64,000 bases of DNA, from positions 124,001 to 188,000 of the forward strand of contig NZ_JAKUVC010000004.1 in the NCBI RefSeq assembly GCF_026781265.1, in the 5' to 3' direction. Within the stretch, counting starts at the first letter, position 1, and every line of letters starts with the position of its first letter. Below, piece by piece: positions 24,274-33,254 of the stretch. This DNA comes from Streptococcus sanguinis. Lineage in GTDB: Bacteria > Bacillota > Bacilli > Lactobacillales > Streptococcaceae. Position numbers and translations under genes: made by a program. The notes below the pieces were generated by a model. That model had not been told where the DNA came from. It ran no database searches and saw nothing but the letters and a program-made list of their open reading frames with translations.

Positions 24274-25035
24274 ATGACATTATTAGACGTACAGCATGTG
24301 AAAAAAATTTATAAAACCCGCTTTCATGGCAGCCAAGTGGAGGCACTGAAGGACATTCACTTTACGGTAGAAAAAGGCGAATATGTCGCCATTATGGGGG
24401 AGTCAGGCTCTGGGAAATCCACCCTGCTCAACATCCTAGCCATGCTGGACAAGCCAACTGAGGGCCGCGTCTTTCTCAATGGAACAGACACAGCAACCAT
24501 CAAAAACAGCCAAGCTTCCAGCTTCCGCCGGGAGAAATTAGGCTTTGTCTTTCAGGATTTCAATCTGCTGGATACTCTGTCGGTCAAGGATAATATTCTC
24601 CTGCCGATGGTCCTCTCTCGCCGTCCCATTACCGAGATGATGCAAAAGCTGGTTACAACCTGCAACGAGCTGGGGATTAACAAGCTGCAAGAGAAGTTTC
24701 CTTATGAGATTTCCGGTGGTCAGAAGCAGCGGGTAGCAGTGGCTCGGGCCATCATCACAGACCCTGAGATTCTGCTGGCGGATGAGCCGACGGGAGCCTT
24801 GGATTCCAAGTCTTCGGCTGCGTTGCTGGATGTCTTTGACGACATCAATGCACGCGGTCAGACCATTCTCATGGTGACCCATTCAACGGCAGCGGCTAGC
24901 CGCGCCAAGCGGGTGCTCTTTATCAAGGATGGGATTCTCTATAATCAAATCTTCCGCGGTGACAAAACCGAGCGGCAGATGTTCCAAGAGATTTCTGATA
25001 CTCTGACAGTTATGGCAAGTGAGGTGAAGGACTAG
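24274..25035 (+). CDS. BceA-type ABC transporter ATPase (copy 2)
   Basis: A 253-residue ATPase nearly identical to the one at 4707, with the same Walker A (GESGSGKST), signature (ISGGQKQR) and Walker B (LLADEPTGAL). Differences include His for Gln in RFHGSQ, Arg for Trp in FRREKLG, Met for Leu in LLPMVLS, Asn for Lys in TTCNELG, and the last residues (VKD). The start at 24274 has GAAGAGG. Its stop codon overlaps the permease GTG by one base. The near-identity stops at the gene end, which suggests recent gene conversion between copies. Confidence 0.88.
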   Translation: MTLLDVQHVKKIYKTRFHGSQVEALKDIHFTVEKGEYVAIMGESGSGKSTLLNILAMLDKPTEGRVFLNGTDTATIKNSQASSFRREKLGFVFQDFNLLDTLSVKDNILLPMVLSRRPITEMMQKLVTTCNELGINKLQEKFPYEISGGQKQRVAVARAIITDPEILLADEPTGALDSKSSAALLDVFDDINARGQTILMVTHSTAAASRAKRVLFIKDGILYNQIFRGDKTERQMFQEISDTLTVMASEVKD

Positions 25036-27023
25036 TGTTTCGATTAGCAGCAAAATTGGCGGTATCCAATCTGATTAAGAACCGCCGTCTCTATTATCCG
25101 TTTGCACTGGCTACCTGTGTGGCTGTAGCCATTTCTTATATTTTCAACTCCTTGGCTTTTAACCCCAATCTATCTAAAATGACAGGTGCCAGCTCTGTTG
25201 TCCTTGTTTTGGTCCTAGGGGTTGTTATTGTGAACATCACAGCTGGAATTATTGTCTTTTATGCCAATCAATTTGTCATGAAGAATCGCTCCAAGGAGCT
25301 GGGGCTTTACGGTATGCTAGGTCTCAATAAGCGTCATCTCTTTGTTATGACTTTTATTGAGCTTCTGATTTTCGGGCTAGTGGCTGTAAGCTTAGGGCTG
25401 ACTATTGGTGTTCTCTTTGACCAGCTGATTTATGCCCTTTTGCTCAAGCTCATGGGGACCAAGGTAGTTCTAGTTTCGACTTTTCAACCTTTTGTAATGG
25501 TATTGATTATCATATTCTATGCTTTTGTATTTTTCTGTTTGGTAATTAAAAATGGCTTTTACTTAAGAAAGTTTGATGCTCTACAATTAGTCAAAGAAAA
25601 AAATAGCGGGGAGAAAAAGAGTCGCTTTTTACTCTTGCAAACTATTATTGGTATGTCTTCTCTTGTTTTTGGATATTATCTTGCTTTAGGTGTATCTAAT
25701 CCGATGGCAGCCATTATCATTTTCTTCGTAGCCGTACTTTTTGTTATTCTAGGGACTTATCTGCTTTTCAATGCAGGAACGACTGTTTTCTTACAATTTT
25801 TGAAAAAGAAGAAGACGTTTTATTACCAGCCTGATAACATGATTTCGGTATCTAATCTAATTTTTCGAATGAAGAAAAATGCAATTGGTTTAGCGACAAT
25901 TTCTATTTTGTCGACAATGGTTCTGGTTACCTTATCTGGTGGAGCCAACATTTATGCTGGTGGTGATTATATGCAGAATGCCATGTTCCCGCATGATTTC
26001 AGTATCCAAGGAAAAGAAGTAACAGGTGAGGTGCTGGACCAAGCTTTGACGGAGTTTGTTCAAGAGCAGCAGCTGCAGATTAGTAAAAAAGTTATTTACC
26101 AGTATTATACGATAGGAGTTAGAAGCCGAGCTGGTAATCAGCTAGATATTTATTCTAAGGAACAGAAATCCTTCGCTCCAAATCTTTATATTTTGGCCAT
26201 TTCTGAGAGTGATTATCAAGGAATGACGGGTCAAAATCTTCAGCTTAAAGATGATGAAGTAACCATATTTGAGCAAGGACTGGAACTAGATAGCAAAAAA
26301 GATTTACAGCTAGCTGATAAAAATTTAAAAATCAAGAGAAAATTAAAAGAAGATTTCGTTTTCGGTAATCTACCCGATCCGATGAATATGATAGTGCCTG
26401 AAAAAATCTATATGGTAGCTAAAAATCCGAGTCAAATCTTTTCTTCATTAATGAACGATTACGCTGTCAATGTTAACTATTATGGAGGATTAAATCTTAA
26501 GCTTCCAAAAGAAGAACAGAGAAAACTCAAAGAAGCTTACCAAGAAAAGCTAAGCAGTTTTAATACCACCTTACCTGAAAATCAAGCTATTTATGGTTCG
26601 GTGACTGCCTTTGATAAGCAAGAAATAAAAGGAATGCTAGGTGGTATGTTCTTTATTGGAATTTTCCTATCAATCGTTTTTATGCTTGGAACTGTTCTTA
26701 TCATCTACTACAAGCAGATTTCTGAAGGCTATGAAGATCGAGAAGGCTTTGTTATTTTACAAAAGGTTGGATTGGACGAAAAACAAATCAAGAAAACGAT
26801 TCGTAGGCAGATTCTGATAGTCTTCTTCCTACCCCTAATCTTTGCCTTTCTTCATTTGGCTTTTGCCTATCACATGTTGAGCTTGATTTTATCTGCTTTA
26901 GGGGTGCTGAATGCCACACTTATGTTAGTAGTGACTCTGGGTGTTTGTGCTCTGTTTATTGCAGTATATGTTGGTGTCTTTCTCATTACTTCTCGCAGCT
27001 ATCGCAAAATTGTGGCAATGTGA
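25035..27023 (+). CDS. BceB-type ABC transporter permease (copy 2)
   Basis: A 662-residue permease with the BceB plan: N-terminal helix, central helices, a large extracellular domain (about 320-530) and three C-terminal helices with ISEGYEDREGFVILQKVG. The start is GTG at 25035, which aligns MFRLAAKLAVSNLIKN with copy 1. Membrane parts are similar to copy 1 but the extracellular domain has diverged strongly, so the spectrum of peptides recognised probably differs. A terminator follows. Confidence 0.87.
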   Translation: MFRLAAKLAVSNLIKNRRLYYPFALATCVAVAISYIFNSLAFNPNLSKMTGASSVVLVLVLGVVIVNITAGIIVFYANQFVMKNRSKELGLYGMLGLNKRHLFVMTFIELLIFGLVAVSLGLTIGVLFDQLIYALLLKLMGTKVVLVSTFQPFVMVLIIIFYAFVFFCLVIKNGFYLRKFDALQLVKEKNSGEKKSRFLLLQTIIGMSSLVFGYYLALGVSNPMAAIIIFFVAVLFVILGTYLLFNAGTTVFLQFLKKKKTFYYQPDNMISVSNLIFRMKKNAIGLATISILSTMVLVTLSGGANIYAGGDYMQNAMFPHDFSIQGKEVTGEVLDQALTEFVQEQQLQISKKVIYQYYTIGVRSRAGNQLDIYSKEQKSFAPNLYILAISESDYQGMTGQNLQLKDDEVTIFEQGLELDSKKDLQLADKNLKIKRKLKEDFVFGNLPDPMNMIVPEKIYMVAKNPSQIFSSLMNDYAVNVNYYGGLNLKLPKEEQRKLKEAYQEKLSSFNTTLPENQAIYGSVTAFDKQEIKGMLGGMFFIGIFLSIVFMLGTVLIIYYKQISEGYEDREGFVILQKVGLDEKQIKKTIRRQILIVFFLPLIFAFLHLAFAYHMLSLILSALGVLNATLMLVVTLGVCALFIAVYVGVFLITSRSYRKIVAM

Positions 27024-27068
27024 TAGTAGAGACAGGATTCATATAGCTTTCATTTATTTTAAAGACTT

Positions 27069-27097
27069 AGGCTGAGATTTTTCTCAGCCTTTCTTTT
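27069..27097 (+). terminator. Rho-independent terminator
   Basis: AGGCTGAG pairs with CTCAGCCT across a 6-nt loop, followed by TTCTTTTC. Confidence 0.8.
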
Positions 27098-27181
27098 CTC
27101 GGAAAATTTCTGAGAAAGATTCCTAAAAGAGTGGAAATATGATAAAATAGGGCGTTAATGCAATTAGGAGAGTAAAAATAG

Positions 27182-28582
27182 ATGAATATTTTTAGAAAAA
27201 AAGATGCCAGTAAGGATAGAACGGGCATGCGCCGTCACTTGAAAATTCCTGATCTGATTTTGCTTGGTATTGGAGCCATGGTAGGAACTGGGATTTTCAC
27301 CATCACAGGGACTGGGGCAGCCAAATATGCTGGGCCTGCTCTGACCATCTCGATTGTCATTTCAGCCCTTTGTGTGAGTATTTCGGCCCTTTTTTACGCT
27401 GAGTTTGCCTCACGGATTCCTGCCAATGGGGGAGCCTACAGTTATATTTATGCGGTTCTGGGGGAATTTCCTGCTTGGCTGGCTGGTTGGCTGACCATCA
27501 TGGAGTTCATGACCGCTATCTCAGGTGTTGCCTCTGGATGGGGGTCTTATCTGAAGGGCTTGCTGAGCGGCTTTGGTATCCAGCTTCCGGCAGCTCTGAA
27601 TGGCACCTTCGATCCAAAAGCAGGTACTTATGTGGACTTGCTGCCTATTCTGGTCTTGGTCTTTGTTACAGGTGTTGTTCTTCTGAACTCAAAGGCGGCC
27701 CTGCGCTTTAACTCAGCCTTGGTGGTCTTGAAGTTCTCAGCCTTGGCACTCTTTATCATTGCAGGATTTTTCTTCATCAAACCAGAAAATTGGTCTAACT
27801 TTGCACCTTTTGGCTTCGGAGAAATTTATGGCGGTAAGGTCGGCATTATGGCCGGGGCTTCACTCATGTTCTTTGCCTTCCTTGGCTTTGAGTCCATTTC
27901 CATGGCGGTTGATGAAATCAAGGAGCCTCAAAAGAACGTTCCGCGCGGAATTGTCTTATCCTTGAGCATTGTGACCATTCTCTATATTTTGGTGACCTTG
28001 GTCTTGACTGGGATTGTCCACTATAGCAATCTGGATGTTTCTGATGCGGTTGCCTTTGCCCTGCGCAGCGTCGGACTTGGCTGGGCGGCCAACTATATCT
28101 CTGTCGTCGCTATTTTGACTCTGATTACGGTCTGCATCTCCATGACCTATGCCCTGTCGCGGATGATTTACAGTATTGCGCGTGATGGTCTCTTGCCTCG
28201 CTCTTTCAAGAAATTGACAGAGACCAGTCGGGTGCCAAAGAATGCCACGATTTTAGTAGGGATTGCCTCAGCTGTCTGTGCCGGTATCTTCCCCTTGGCT
28301 AGTATCGCCTCTTTCCTCAATATCTGTACCTTGGCTTATCTGATTTTATTGGCACTGGCAGTCTTGAAATTGCGGAAAGATCAGGGAATGCCAAAAGCTG
28401 GAGAATTCAAAACGCCTCTGGTACCTCTGACACCGATTTTATCCATTATTATCTGCATGTCCTTCATGACCCAGTATACCAAGGAAACCTGGCAGGCCTT
28501 TGGAATTGCCCTAGCGCTGGGAAGTCTCATCTATGCCTTCTATGGCTATAGGAACTCAGAAATATCTGTAAAAGAGAAGTAG
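27182..28582 (+). CDS. APC-superfamily amino-acid permease
   Basis: A 466-residue transporter with about twelve membrane helices. The first helix has the APC signature GIGAMVGTGIFTITG, and GFESISMAVDEIKEPQKNVP is the conserved segment between TM6 and TM7, as in the cationic amino-acid transporter branch. The ribosome-binding site is TAGGAGAG, and TATGATAAAATAG about 35 nt upstream is a probable -10. The substrate cannot be fixed from sequence. Confidence 0.85.
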   Translation: MNIFRKKDASKDRTGMRRHLKIPDLILLGIGAMVGTGIFTITGTGAAKYAGPALTISIVISALCVSISALFYAEFASRIPANGGAYSYIYAVLGEFPAWLAGWLTIMEFMTAISGVASGWGSYLKGLLSGFGIQLPAALNGTFDPKAGTYVDLLPILVLVFVTGVVLLNSKAALRFNSALVVLKFSALALFIIAGFFFIKPENWSNFAPFGFGEIYGGKVGIMAGASLMFFAFLGFESISMAVDEIKEPQKNVPRGIVLSLSIVTILYILVTLVLTGIVHYSNLDVSDAVAFALRSVGLGWAANYISVVAILTLITVCISMTYALSRMIYSIARDGLLPRSFKKLTETSRVPKNATILVGIASAVCAGIFPLASIASFLNICTLAYLILLALAVLKLRKDQGMPKAGEFKTPLVPLTPILSIIICMSFMTQYTKETWQAFGIALALGSLIYAFYGYRNSEISVKEK

Positions 28583-28625
28583 GGATAGAGTATTGCTATT
28601 AAGCAGAAAGTAGAAGGAGAAAAGT

Positions 28626-28895
28626 ATGAAGAAACTTTATCTAAGCCGAAAGAAGAAAATCTGGCTCTTTGCCCTTGCTTTTATCGCCCTAATTTTACTG
28701 GCGATTGTGATCAATATCCAGCTGAACCAGCCTGAAGATATGCATGCTGAGTATGTCGGGCTTTGGAAGTCAAGGTGGCATGAGGAAAATAAAGACTGGC
28801 TCTATCCACTGAAAAATATCTGTATTCTTATTCTGGCAGTTCTAGCTGGGTCTGGTTTGATTATTGCATTCTCTAAGAGTGAGAGATGGAAATAA
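28626..28895 (+). CDS. Small two-helix membrane protein
   Basis: An 89-residue protein with a basic N-terminus (KKLYLSRKKK), one helix (about 12-32), an acidic extracellular segment of about 35 residues with several Trp, and a second helix (about 63-82). It is not recognised. AGAAGGAGA lies 5-9 nt upstream and it follows the permease by about 43 nt, so it could be cotranscribed with it. Confidence 0.6.
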   Translation: MKKLYLSRKKKIWLFALAFIALILLAIVINIQLNQPEDMHAEYVGLWKSRWHEENKDWLYPLKNICILILAVLAGSGLIIAFSKSERWK

Positions 28896-28922
28896 TCTTT
28901 TGTAGATGTAAATGAAATAATC

Positions 28923-28996
28923 TTACAAAAATGTAAGATTGAAGATGATAAATGTAAGGTAGAGACATGGAAAACGTGTCTCTATTTTGCTATAAT
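28923..28996 (+). promoter_or_regulatory. BceR-box promoter 5 (upstream of the S41 peptidase gene)
   Basis: TTACA-AAAA-TGTAA (28923-28936), TGGAAA (-35, 28968-28973) starting 32 nt after the box, 17 nt, and a perfect TATAAT (-10, 28991-28996). A second TGTAAG half-site lies at 28953-28958. This is the best core promoter of the five. Confidence 0.82.
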
Positions 28997-29032
28997 CAGC
29001 TCAGAAATCCTCACAAGAAAGGTTGTGTGATT

Positions 29033-29977
29033 ATGAAAAAAGTCCTTTTAGGTTGCTTGGGAACAGTACTGGTTTTGCTTGCTCTTTTCATAGGTTTTCT
29101 GGCCTACTTTGGTCCAGACTATGGAATTTTTCTTTTTCCACCTAGTCCGCAGGACTACGCCCGCTCGGTTGTGAAAAAGCTTGATTTTGGTCTTTATACG
29201 GATAAAGATTGGGAAAATGAGAAGAAGAAAGCCTTAGAGAAGCTTGAATCAGCCAAGACTTATCAAGACACCTATCCTGTCTTGGAAAAATTAACCAAAG
29301 AGGCTGGCGGAAAGCATTCTTATTTTTTAAGTCCACAGGATAATCCCGAAAATAGTCCGGAAAGCAAAAATCAGCCTGAAGTGCAGAATCGCGAGGGGAT
29401 TCTTTATTTAAAAGTTCCTGCTTTCACTGGTGATACACAGGCAGCGAAGACTTATGCCAAGAAACTTTCAGCAGCTCTTAAAAAGTATGACTATCAGGCG
29501 GTTCTTGTAGATCTGAGAGATAATACCGGCGGGAATATGTATCCGATGATTGCTGGACTGTCCTCTCTTTTGCCTGATGAAGAGCTCTTCCAATTCGTTT
29601 ATAAAAACAAAAGCAAGAGCGCGGTTTCGCGATTAGATGTTCTGAAGCAGCTTGGTTTGGAGCAGGTTGATGAGAAAGCAAAGAAAGTGCCAATAGCTGT
29701 CCTTACCAATGAACGTACAGGTAGCTCAGGAGAGATGACAGTTTTAGCATTTAAGGGACTGGAAAACGTTAAAATATTTGGTCAGCCAACGGCAAGCTAT
29801 ACTACGGGAAATAATTATTATCAACTGTATGATGGAGCGTTTTTGCTCTTGACTACCTCGAGTATCCTAGATCGCACGGGCAAGCTTTATGAGAATGAGG
29901 CAATTCAGCCCGATGTCCTAACAGAGCAGCCTTTAGAAGAAGCGGAGTCTTGGTTGAAAGAGCAGATGGGAGAATAG
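29033..29977 (+). CDS. S41-family (C-terminal processing-like) peptidase
   Basis: A 314-residue membrane-anchored protein with an N-terminal helix (about 8-26) followed by an extracellular peptidase domain. The S41 features are the strand ILYLKVPAF, VLVDLRDNTGGNM, and the nucleophile Ser in ERTGSSGEM; a Lys in ENVKIFGQPT is a candidate base. No PDZ domain is visible. The start at 29033 (MKKVLLGC) was chosen since an earlier in-frame ATG at 28967 overlaps the -35 element. Control by a BceR box suggests a role in the envelope-stress response, perhaps cleaving antimicrobial peptides or damaged surface proteins. Confidence 0.8.
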   Translation: MKKVLLGCLGTVLVLLALFIGFLAYFGPDYGIFLFPPSPQDYARSVVKKLDFGLYTDKDWENEKKKALEKLESAKTYQDTYPVLEKLTKEAGGKHSYFLSPQDNPENSPESKNQPEVQNREGILYLKVPAFTGDTQAAKTYAKKLSAALKKYDYQAVLVDLRDNTGGNMYPMIAGLSSLLPDEELFQFVYKNKSKSAVSRLDVLKQLGLEQVDEKAKKVPIAVLTNERTGSSGEMTVLAFKGLENVKIFGQPTASYTTGNNYYQLYDGAFLLLTTSSILDRTGKLYENEAIQPDVLTEQPLEEAESWLKEQMGE

Positions 29978-30040
29978 TTCATTGAAAGCAGTCAAAAAGA
30001 CTGCTTTTCTGCTATAATAAAGAGAAGAACGAGGTGACAG

Positions 30041-30466
30041 ATGATTCGTAAAGTAAAACTAAGAGACGCTGCAGCCATTCAGCGGCTTAATGCTGAGTGC
30101 CTGGGCTATGGTTTCGATAGGGAAGCGACAGAGGCTCAACTGAAGAGGCTGCTAGAGAATGACCAGCATTTGATTTTGGTAGCTGAAGAAGGCGGTCAGC
30201 TCATAGGCTACGCTCATGCGACTAGCTACGACTGTCTCTATTTCCCGTCCTTGCTCAATCTCTTGGCTTTGGCCGTCGCTCAGGATTTTCAAGGGCAGGG
30301 ACATGGCAGAGCGCTGATGCAGGCTTTGCGTGAAGAGGCAGAAGCGGCAGGCTACACAGGGATTCGAATTAATTCCGGCATTTCCCGCTCCGCAGCCCAT
30401 GAATTTTATCGCAGTCTTGGTTGCAGCGAAAAAGCAGACCAAAAACGCTTTTATTGGGGATTTTAG
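30041..30466 (+). CDS. GNAT-family N-acetyltransferase
   Basis: A 141-residue single-domain acetyltransferase. The acetyl-CoA binding motif A reads LAVAQDFQGQGHGRALMQAL, followed by the motif B region FYRSLGCSEK. The start at 30041 has GAGGTG. Its substrate is unknown. It is 15 nt from the next, broken, acetyltransferase. Confidence 0.82.
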   Translation: MIRKVKLRDAAAIQRLNAECLGYGFDREATEAQLKRLLENDQHLILVAEEGGQLIGYAHATSYDCLYFPSLLNLLALAVAQDFQGQGHGRALMQALREEAEAAGYTGIRINSGISRSAAHEFYRSLGCSEKADQKRFYWGF

Positions 30467-30481
30467 AGAAAGGAGGAGTAG

Positions 30482-30940
30482 ATGATGATTGAACCACTAA
30501 CTCAGCAGCATGCTTTAGAAATCGCTAACGAATGGCATTAAGAGACGCCTTATGATTTTTATGATATGAAAAATGACCTGGAAGATTATGAAGAAATGGT
30601 TTCCCCTGAAGCGCGTGGGGACCGTTATTATCAAGTACTGAGTGAAGGGGAGCTCTATGGATTTTTCTGCATAGAGCAGAAAGGAGAGCGAATTTTGGAG
30701 CTTGGTTTGGGGATGAAGCCGGAGCACTGCGGAAAAGGTCAGGGCGCTGCATTTTTGCAGGAAATTCTGGACTTTATCATAGAAAATTTTGCACCCCAAG
30801 TCATCAGGTTATACGTGGCTGACTTCAATCACCGAGCCCAGCAGCTTTATCTCAACATGGGCTTTGAAGTGGTGAGGCGCATTCCGCAGGAAAGCAATGG
30901 CGATATTCATCTCTTTGTGGAGATGGAGAAGAAGGTCTAA
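30482..30940 (+). pseudogene. GNAT acetyltransferase with a premature stop
   Basis: Translation from 30482 (GGAGGAG site) reads 19 codons to IANEWH and then meets TAA at 30539. The same frame continues with ETPYDFYDM and a complete acetyltransferase body including LGLGMKPEHCGKGQGAAFLQ and ARAQQLYLNMGF-like motif B. The frame is otherwise intact over 153 codons, so one base change (probably TAT or TAC to TAA) disabled it. Restart at the ATG at 30566 would lose the first strand and is unlikely to be fully functional. Confidence 0.8.
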
Positions 30941-31070
30941 TTTTAGACTTTGTTGCAAAGTAGCAGATAAACCTGTTGACAGTCAAGCAAAAGTCGTCCA
31001 ATATACTTATGACTGCTGAAGACTAGCAGGGAATTTGTTAAAGATTACCAATAAACAAAAGGAGAAAACC

Positions 31071-31307
31071 ATGACATTTGAAGAAATTTTACCAGGCCTT
31101 AAGGCCAAGAAAAAATATGTACGTACAGGCTGGGGCGGAGCGGAAAACTACGTCCAGCTCTTTGACACGATTGAGCAGAATGGGGTGGCTCTTGAGGTGA
31201 CACCTTATTTCCTCATCAATGTTTCAGGTGAAGGGGAGGGGTTCTCCATGTGGAGTCCGACTCCTTGTGATGTCCTCGCGACAGATTGGGTGGAAGTAGA
31301 TGACTAA
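31071..31307 (+). CDS. DUF2829-domain protein (Tad2 family)
   Basis: A 78-residue protein that is a single DUF2829 domain: it starts MTFEEILPGLKAKKKYVRTG, has GFSMWSPTPCDVLATDWVEV at the end, and the family-typical length. The phage protein Tad2, which sequesters the cyclic ADP-ribose signal of Thoeris defence, belongs to this family, though most chromosomal members are uncharacterised. The start at 31071 has AAAGGAGA. It overlaps the SDR gene by 8 nt, so the two are coupled. No other phage genes are adjacent. Confidence 0.75.
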   Translation: MTFEEILPGLKAKKKYVRTGWGGAENYVQLFDTIEQNGVALEVTPYFLINVSGEGEGFSMWSPTPCDVLATDWVEVDD

Positions 31308-31998
31308 GACGGTACTGGTGACGGGAGCTAGCTCTGGCATCGGCCGAGCTCAGGCTCTGACCTTTTTGGAAAATGGCTACCGGGTTTATGGGGTGGACAA
31401 GGATGAAAATCCTAGCTTTCTAAATGAGCTACGTTTTGTCAAGCTGGATTTGACGGGTGATTTGACACCGCTCTTCACTAGCTTGCCCGAGGTGGATATT
31501 CTCTGTAATACAGCAGGTATTTTGGACAATTATCGTCCCCTGCACGAGACCAGCGACGAGGACTGGGAACAGATTTTTGCCCTTAATCTGACCGCGACTA
31601 TGAAAATCACTCGCTTTTACTTGCAGAAAATGCTAGAGAAAAAGTCTGGTATCATCATTAATATGTGCTCGATTGCTAGCTTTCTGGCTGGGGGCGGCGG
31701 TGCTGCCTATACAGCCTCTAAGCATGCTCTAGCCGGCCTGACCAAGCAGATAGCCTTAGACTATGCGGATAAAAATATCCAAGTGTTTGGCCTGGCGCCA
31801 GGCGCTGTTAAGACAGCTATGACTTCTGCGGATTTTGAGCCAGGCGGACTGGCAGAATGGGTCGCTGAGGAAACGCCGATCAAGCGTTGGCTGGTTCCTC
31901 AGGAAGTGGCAGACGTCAGCCTCTTTCTAGCTAGTGGTAAGGCCGTTGCTATGCAAGGTGAAATTATCAAAATCGACGGCGGCTGGAGTTTGAAGTAA
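31300..31998 (+). CDS. SDR-family oxidoreductase (FabG-like)
   Basis: A 232-residue short-chain dehydrogenase. The cofactor-binding motif is TGASSGIGRAQA, the catalytic Tyr-Lys pair is in YTASKHALAGL, Ser in NMCSIASF, and the C-terminus GEIIKIDGGWSLK is typical of 3-oxoacyl-ACP reductase-like enzymes. The acidic VDKDEN after strand 2 suggests NAD(H) preference. Its last codons are duplicated 1.27 kb downstream, on the other side of the AbiH cassette. Confidence 0.85.
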   Translation: MTKTVLVTGASSGIGRAQALTFLENGYRVYGVDKDENPSFLNELRFVKLDLTGDLTPLFTSLPEVDILCNTAGILDNYRPLHETSDEDWEQIFALNLTATMKITRFYLQKMLEKKSGIIINMCSIASFLAGGGGAAYTASKHALAGLTKQIALDYADKNIQVFGLAPGAVKTAMTSADFEPGGLAEWVAEETPIKRWLVPQEVADVSLFLASGKAVAMQGEIIKIDGGWSLK

Positions 31999-31999
31999 G
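31983..31999 (+). repeat. 17-bp direct repeat, left copy (flanks the AbiH cassette)
   Basis: CTGGAGTTTGAAGTAAG covers the last four codons and stop of the SDR gene. The identical 17 bp recur at 33255-33271. Together they bracket the AT-rich abiH segment. Confidence 0.9.
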
Positions 32000-32009
32000 G
32001 AGAAAGAAC

Positions 32010-33235
32010 ATGTCAGACAATATTCTTATTTTGGGAAATGGTTTTGATATAGCAATGGGTAGAAAAACTAGTTATGAAGATTTTTTGATGTTTTCAGACT
32101 ATATTTATATTTGCCTGAATTATCCAATTAGATATCCAGAATATGATTCAGAAGAAGTTGAAAGAGTAAATCTAAATAAACTTGAAAGGGTAGATATAAG
32201 TGAAATAGAAACGGATTTAAAAAGGAAAGTAAGTGATTTTTCATCTACTCAAGAATATGAAAGTTTGATTTTTGAAACTTTAAAAGAGTTCAATTTTGAC
32301 GAACTGCTACAAATTTTTTCTACTGATCTGATAAAAATGTTAAAAGAATACCAAGTAGTATGTAAACAGCAGACTGCTATTGGAATTTCGCCAGACTATT
32401 TGGAAGAATTTAATATTATTTTCAACAAATTTTTGTTTAATTTAAAGAAAAATAAATACTCGCTTAACCAATTTTCTGATAAAGTTACTTCCATTAAACG
32501 ATCTAAAAGATTTGATTTTTTTGATATTGATTTGATAGAGGGGGTTATCAATTCTAAAATTGACTCGTCAAGAAATCTAAAATGGTTGGGTGAGATAAAT
32601 AATAATATATTTATTAAATTTATGAAGGATTATAGAGAAGAATTGGAAGCAAATTGGTCTAGTATCGAATCAATAATCTCAGATATTGCTGAAGCAGTTT
32701 ACGACTTGAAAGAAAATATTGAAGAAAACTTGGAGTTATTCAGTATTTACAAAGAATATTTACCTAATCAAGCTTTAGTAAAATTTAAAGAAGGATTTAG
32801 GCATAAGAAAAACTTTGTAGCATACAAATTTGTTGTTGAGTGCATTTATCAAGAAACAGTAACAAATTCTAATCAATTAACAAATATGGCTATCGTTGAA
32901 AAAACGAACGAAAGTTTTATTAATGCTTTGGAGGAATTAACAAATTATTTAGAATTTTATCTTACTTATCTTGATAGGCTAGACTTTGACAAAAATAAAA
33001 TTAGTAAAAAAGAATCGGTATTGGACGTTATTCCAGAGATTCAAAAATCGAAGGTTATTAATTTCAACTATATCAGTTTATTTTTGTTTATCATAACGAA
33101 CAGTCAAAACGGTCTATTGTAAAGAATCTTGCTATTATTCTAGGAAAAAATAAAATAATTGAGCTAACTGGAAAGAATAAAATAAAGTTTGTTAAGAGTG
33201 ATAATTTTGATAAGATGATAAAAAATTTATATTAG
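32010..33235 (+). pseudogene. AbiH-family phage abortive-infection gene, disrupted
   Basis: The first 370 codons (32010-33122) begin SDNILILGNGFDIAMGRKTS, the AbiH N-terminal motif, and run as a helical, Lys/Glu/Asn-rich protein to KVINFNYIS, where the family normally continues with a conserved C-terminal domain. Here the frame ends early, but from 33086 another frame reads YHNEQSKRSIVKNLAIILGK to a stop at 33235, which resembles the family's extreme C-terminus. So an internal deletion with a frameshift removed part of the C-terminal domain. The gene is very AT-rich and lies between 17-bp direct repeats, both signs of acquisition. Confidence 0.75.
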
Positions 33236-33254
33236 TATAAAAAAACGACATATA

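Noticed and set aside
33086..33235. A separate small gene after abiH
   Set aside because: It lacks a start codon and site and its sequence fits the end of AbiH proteins, so it was merged into the abiH pseudogene.
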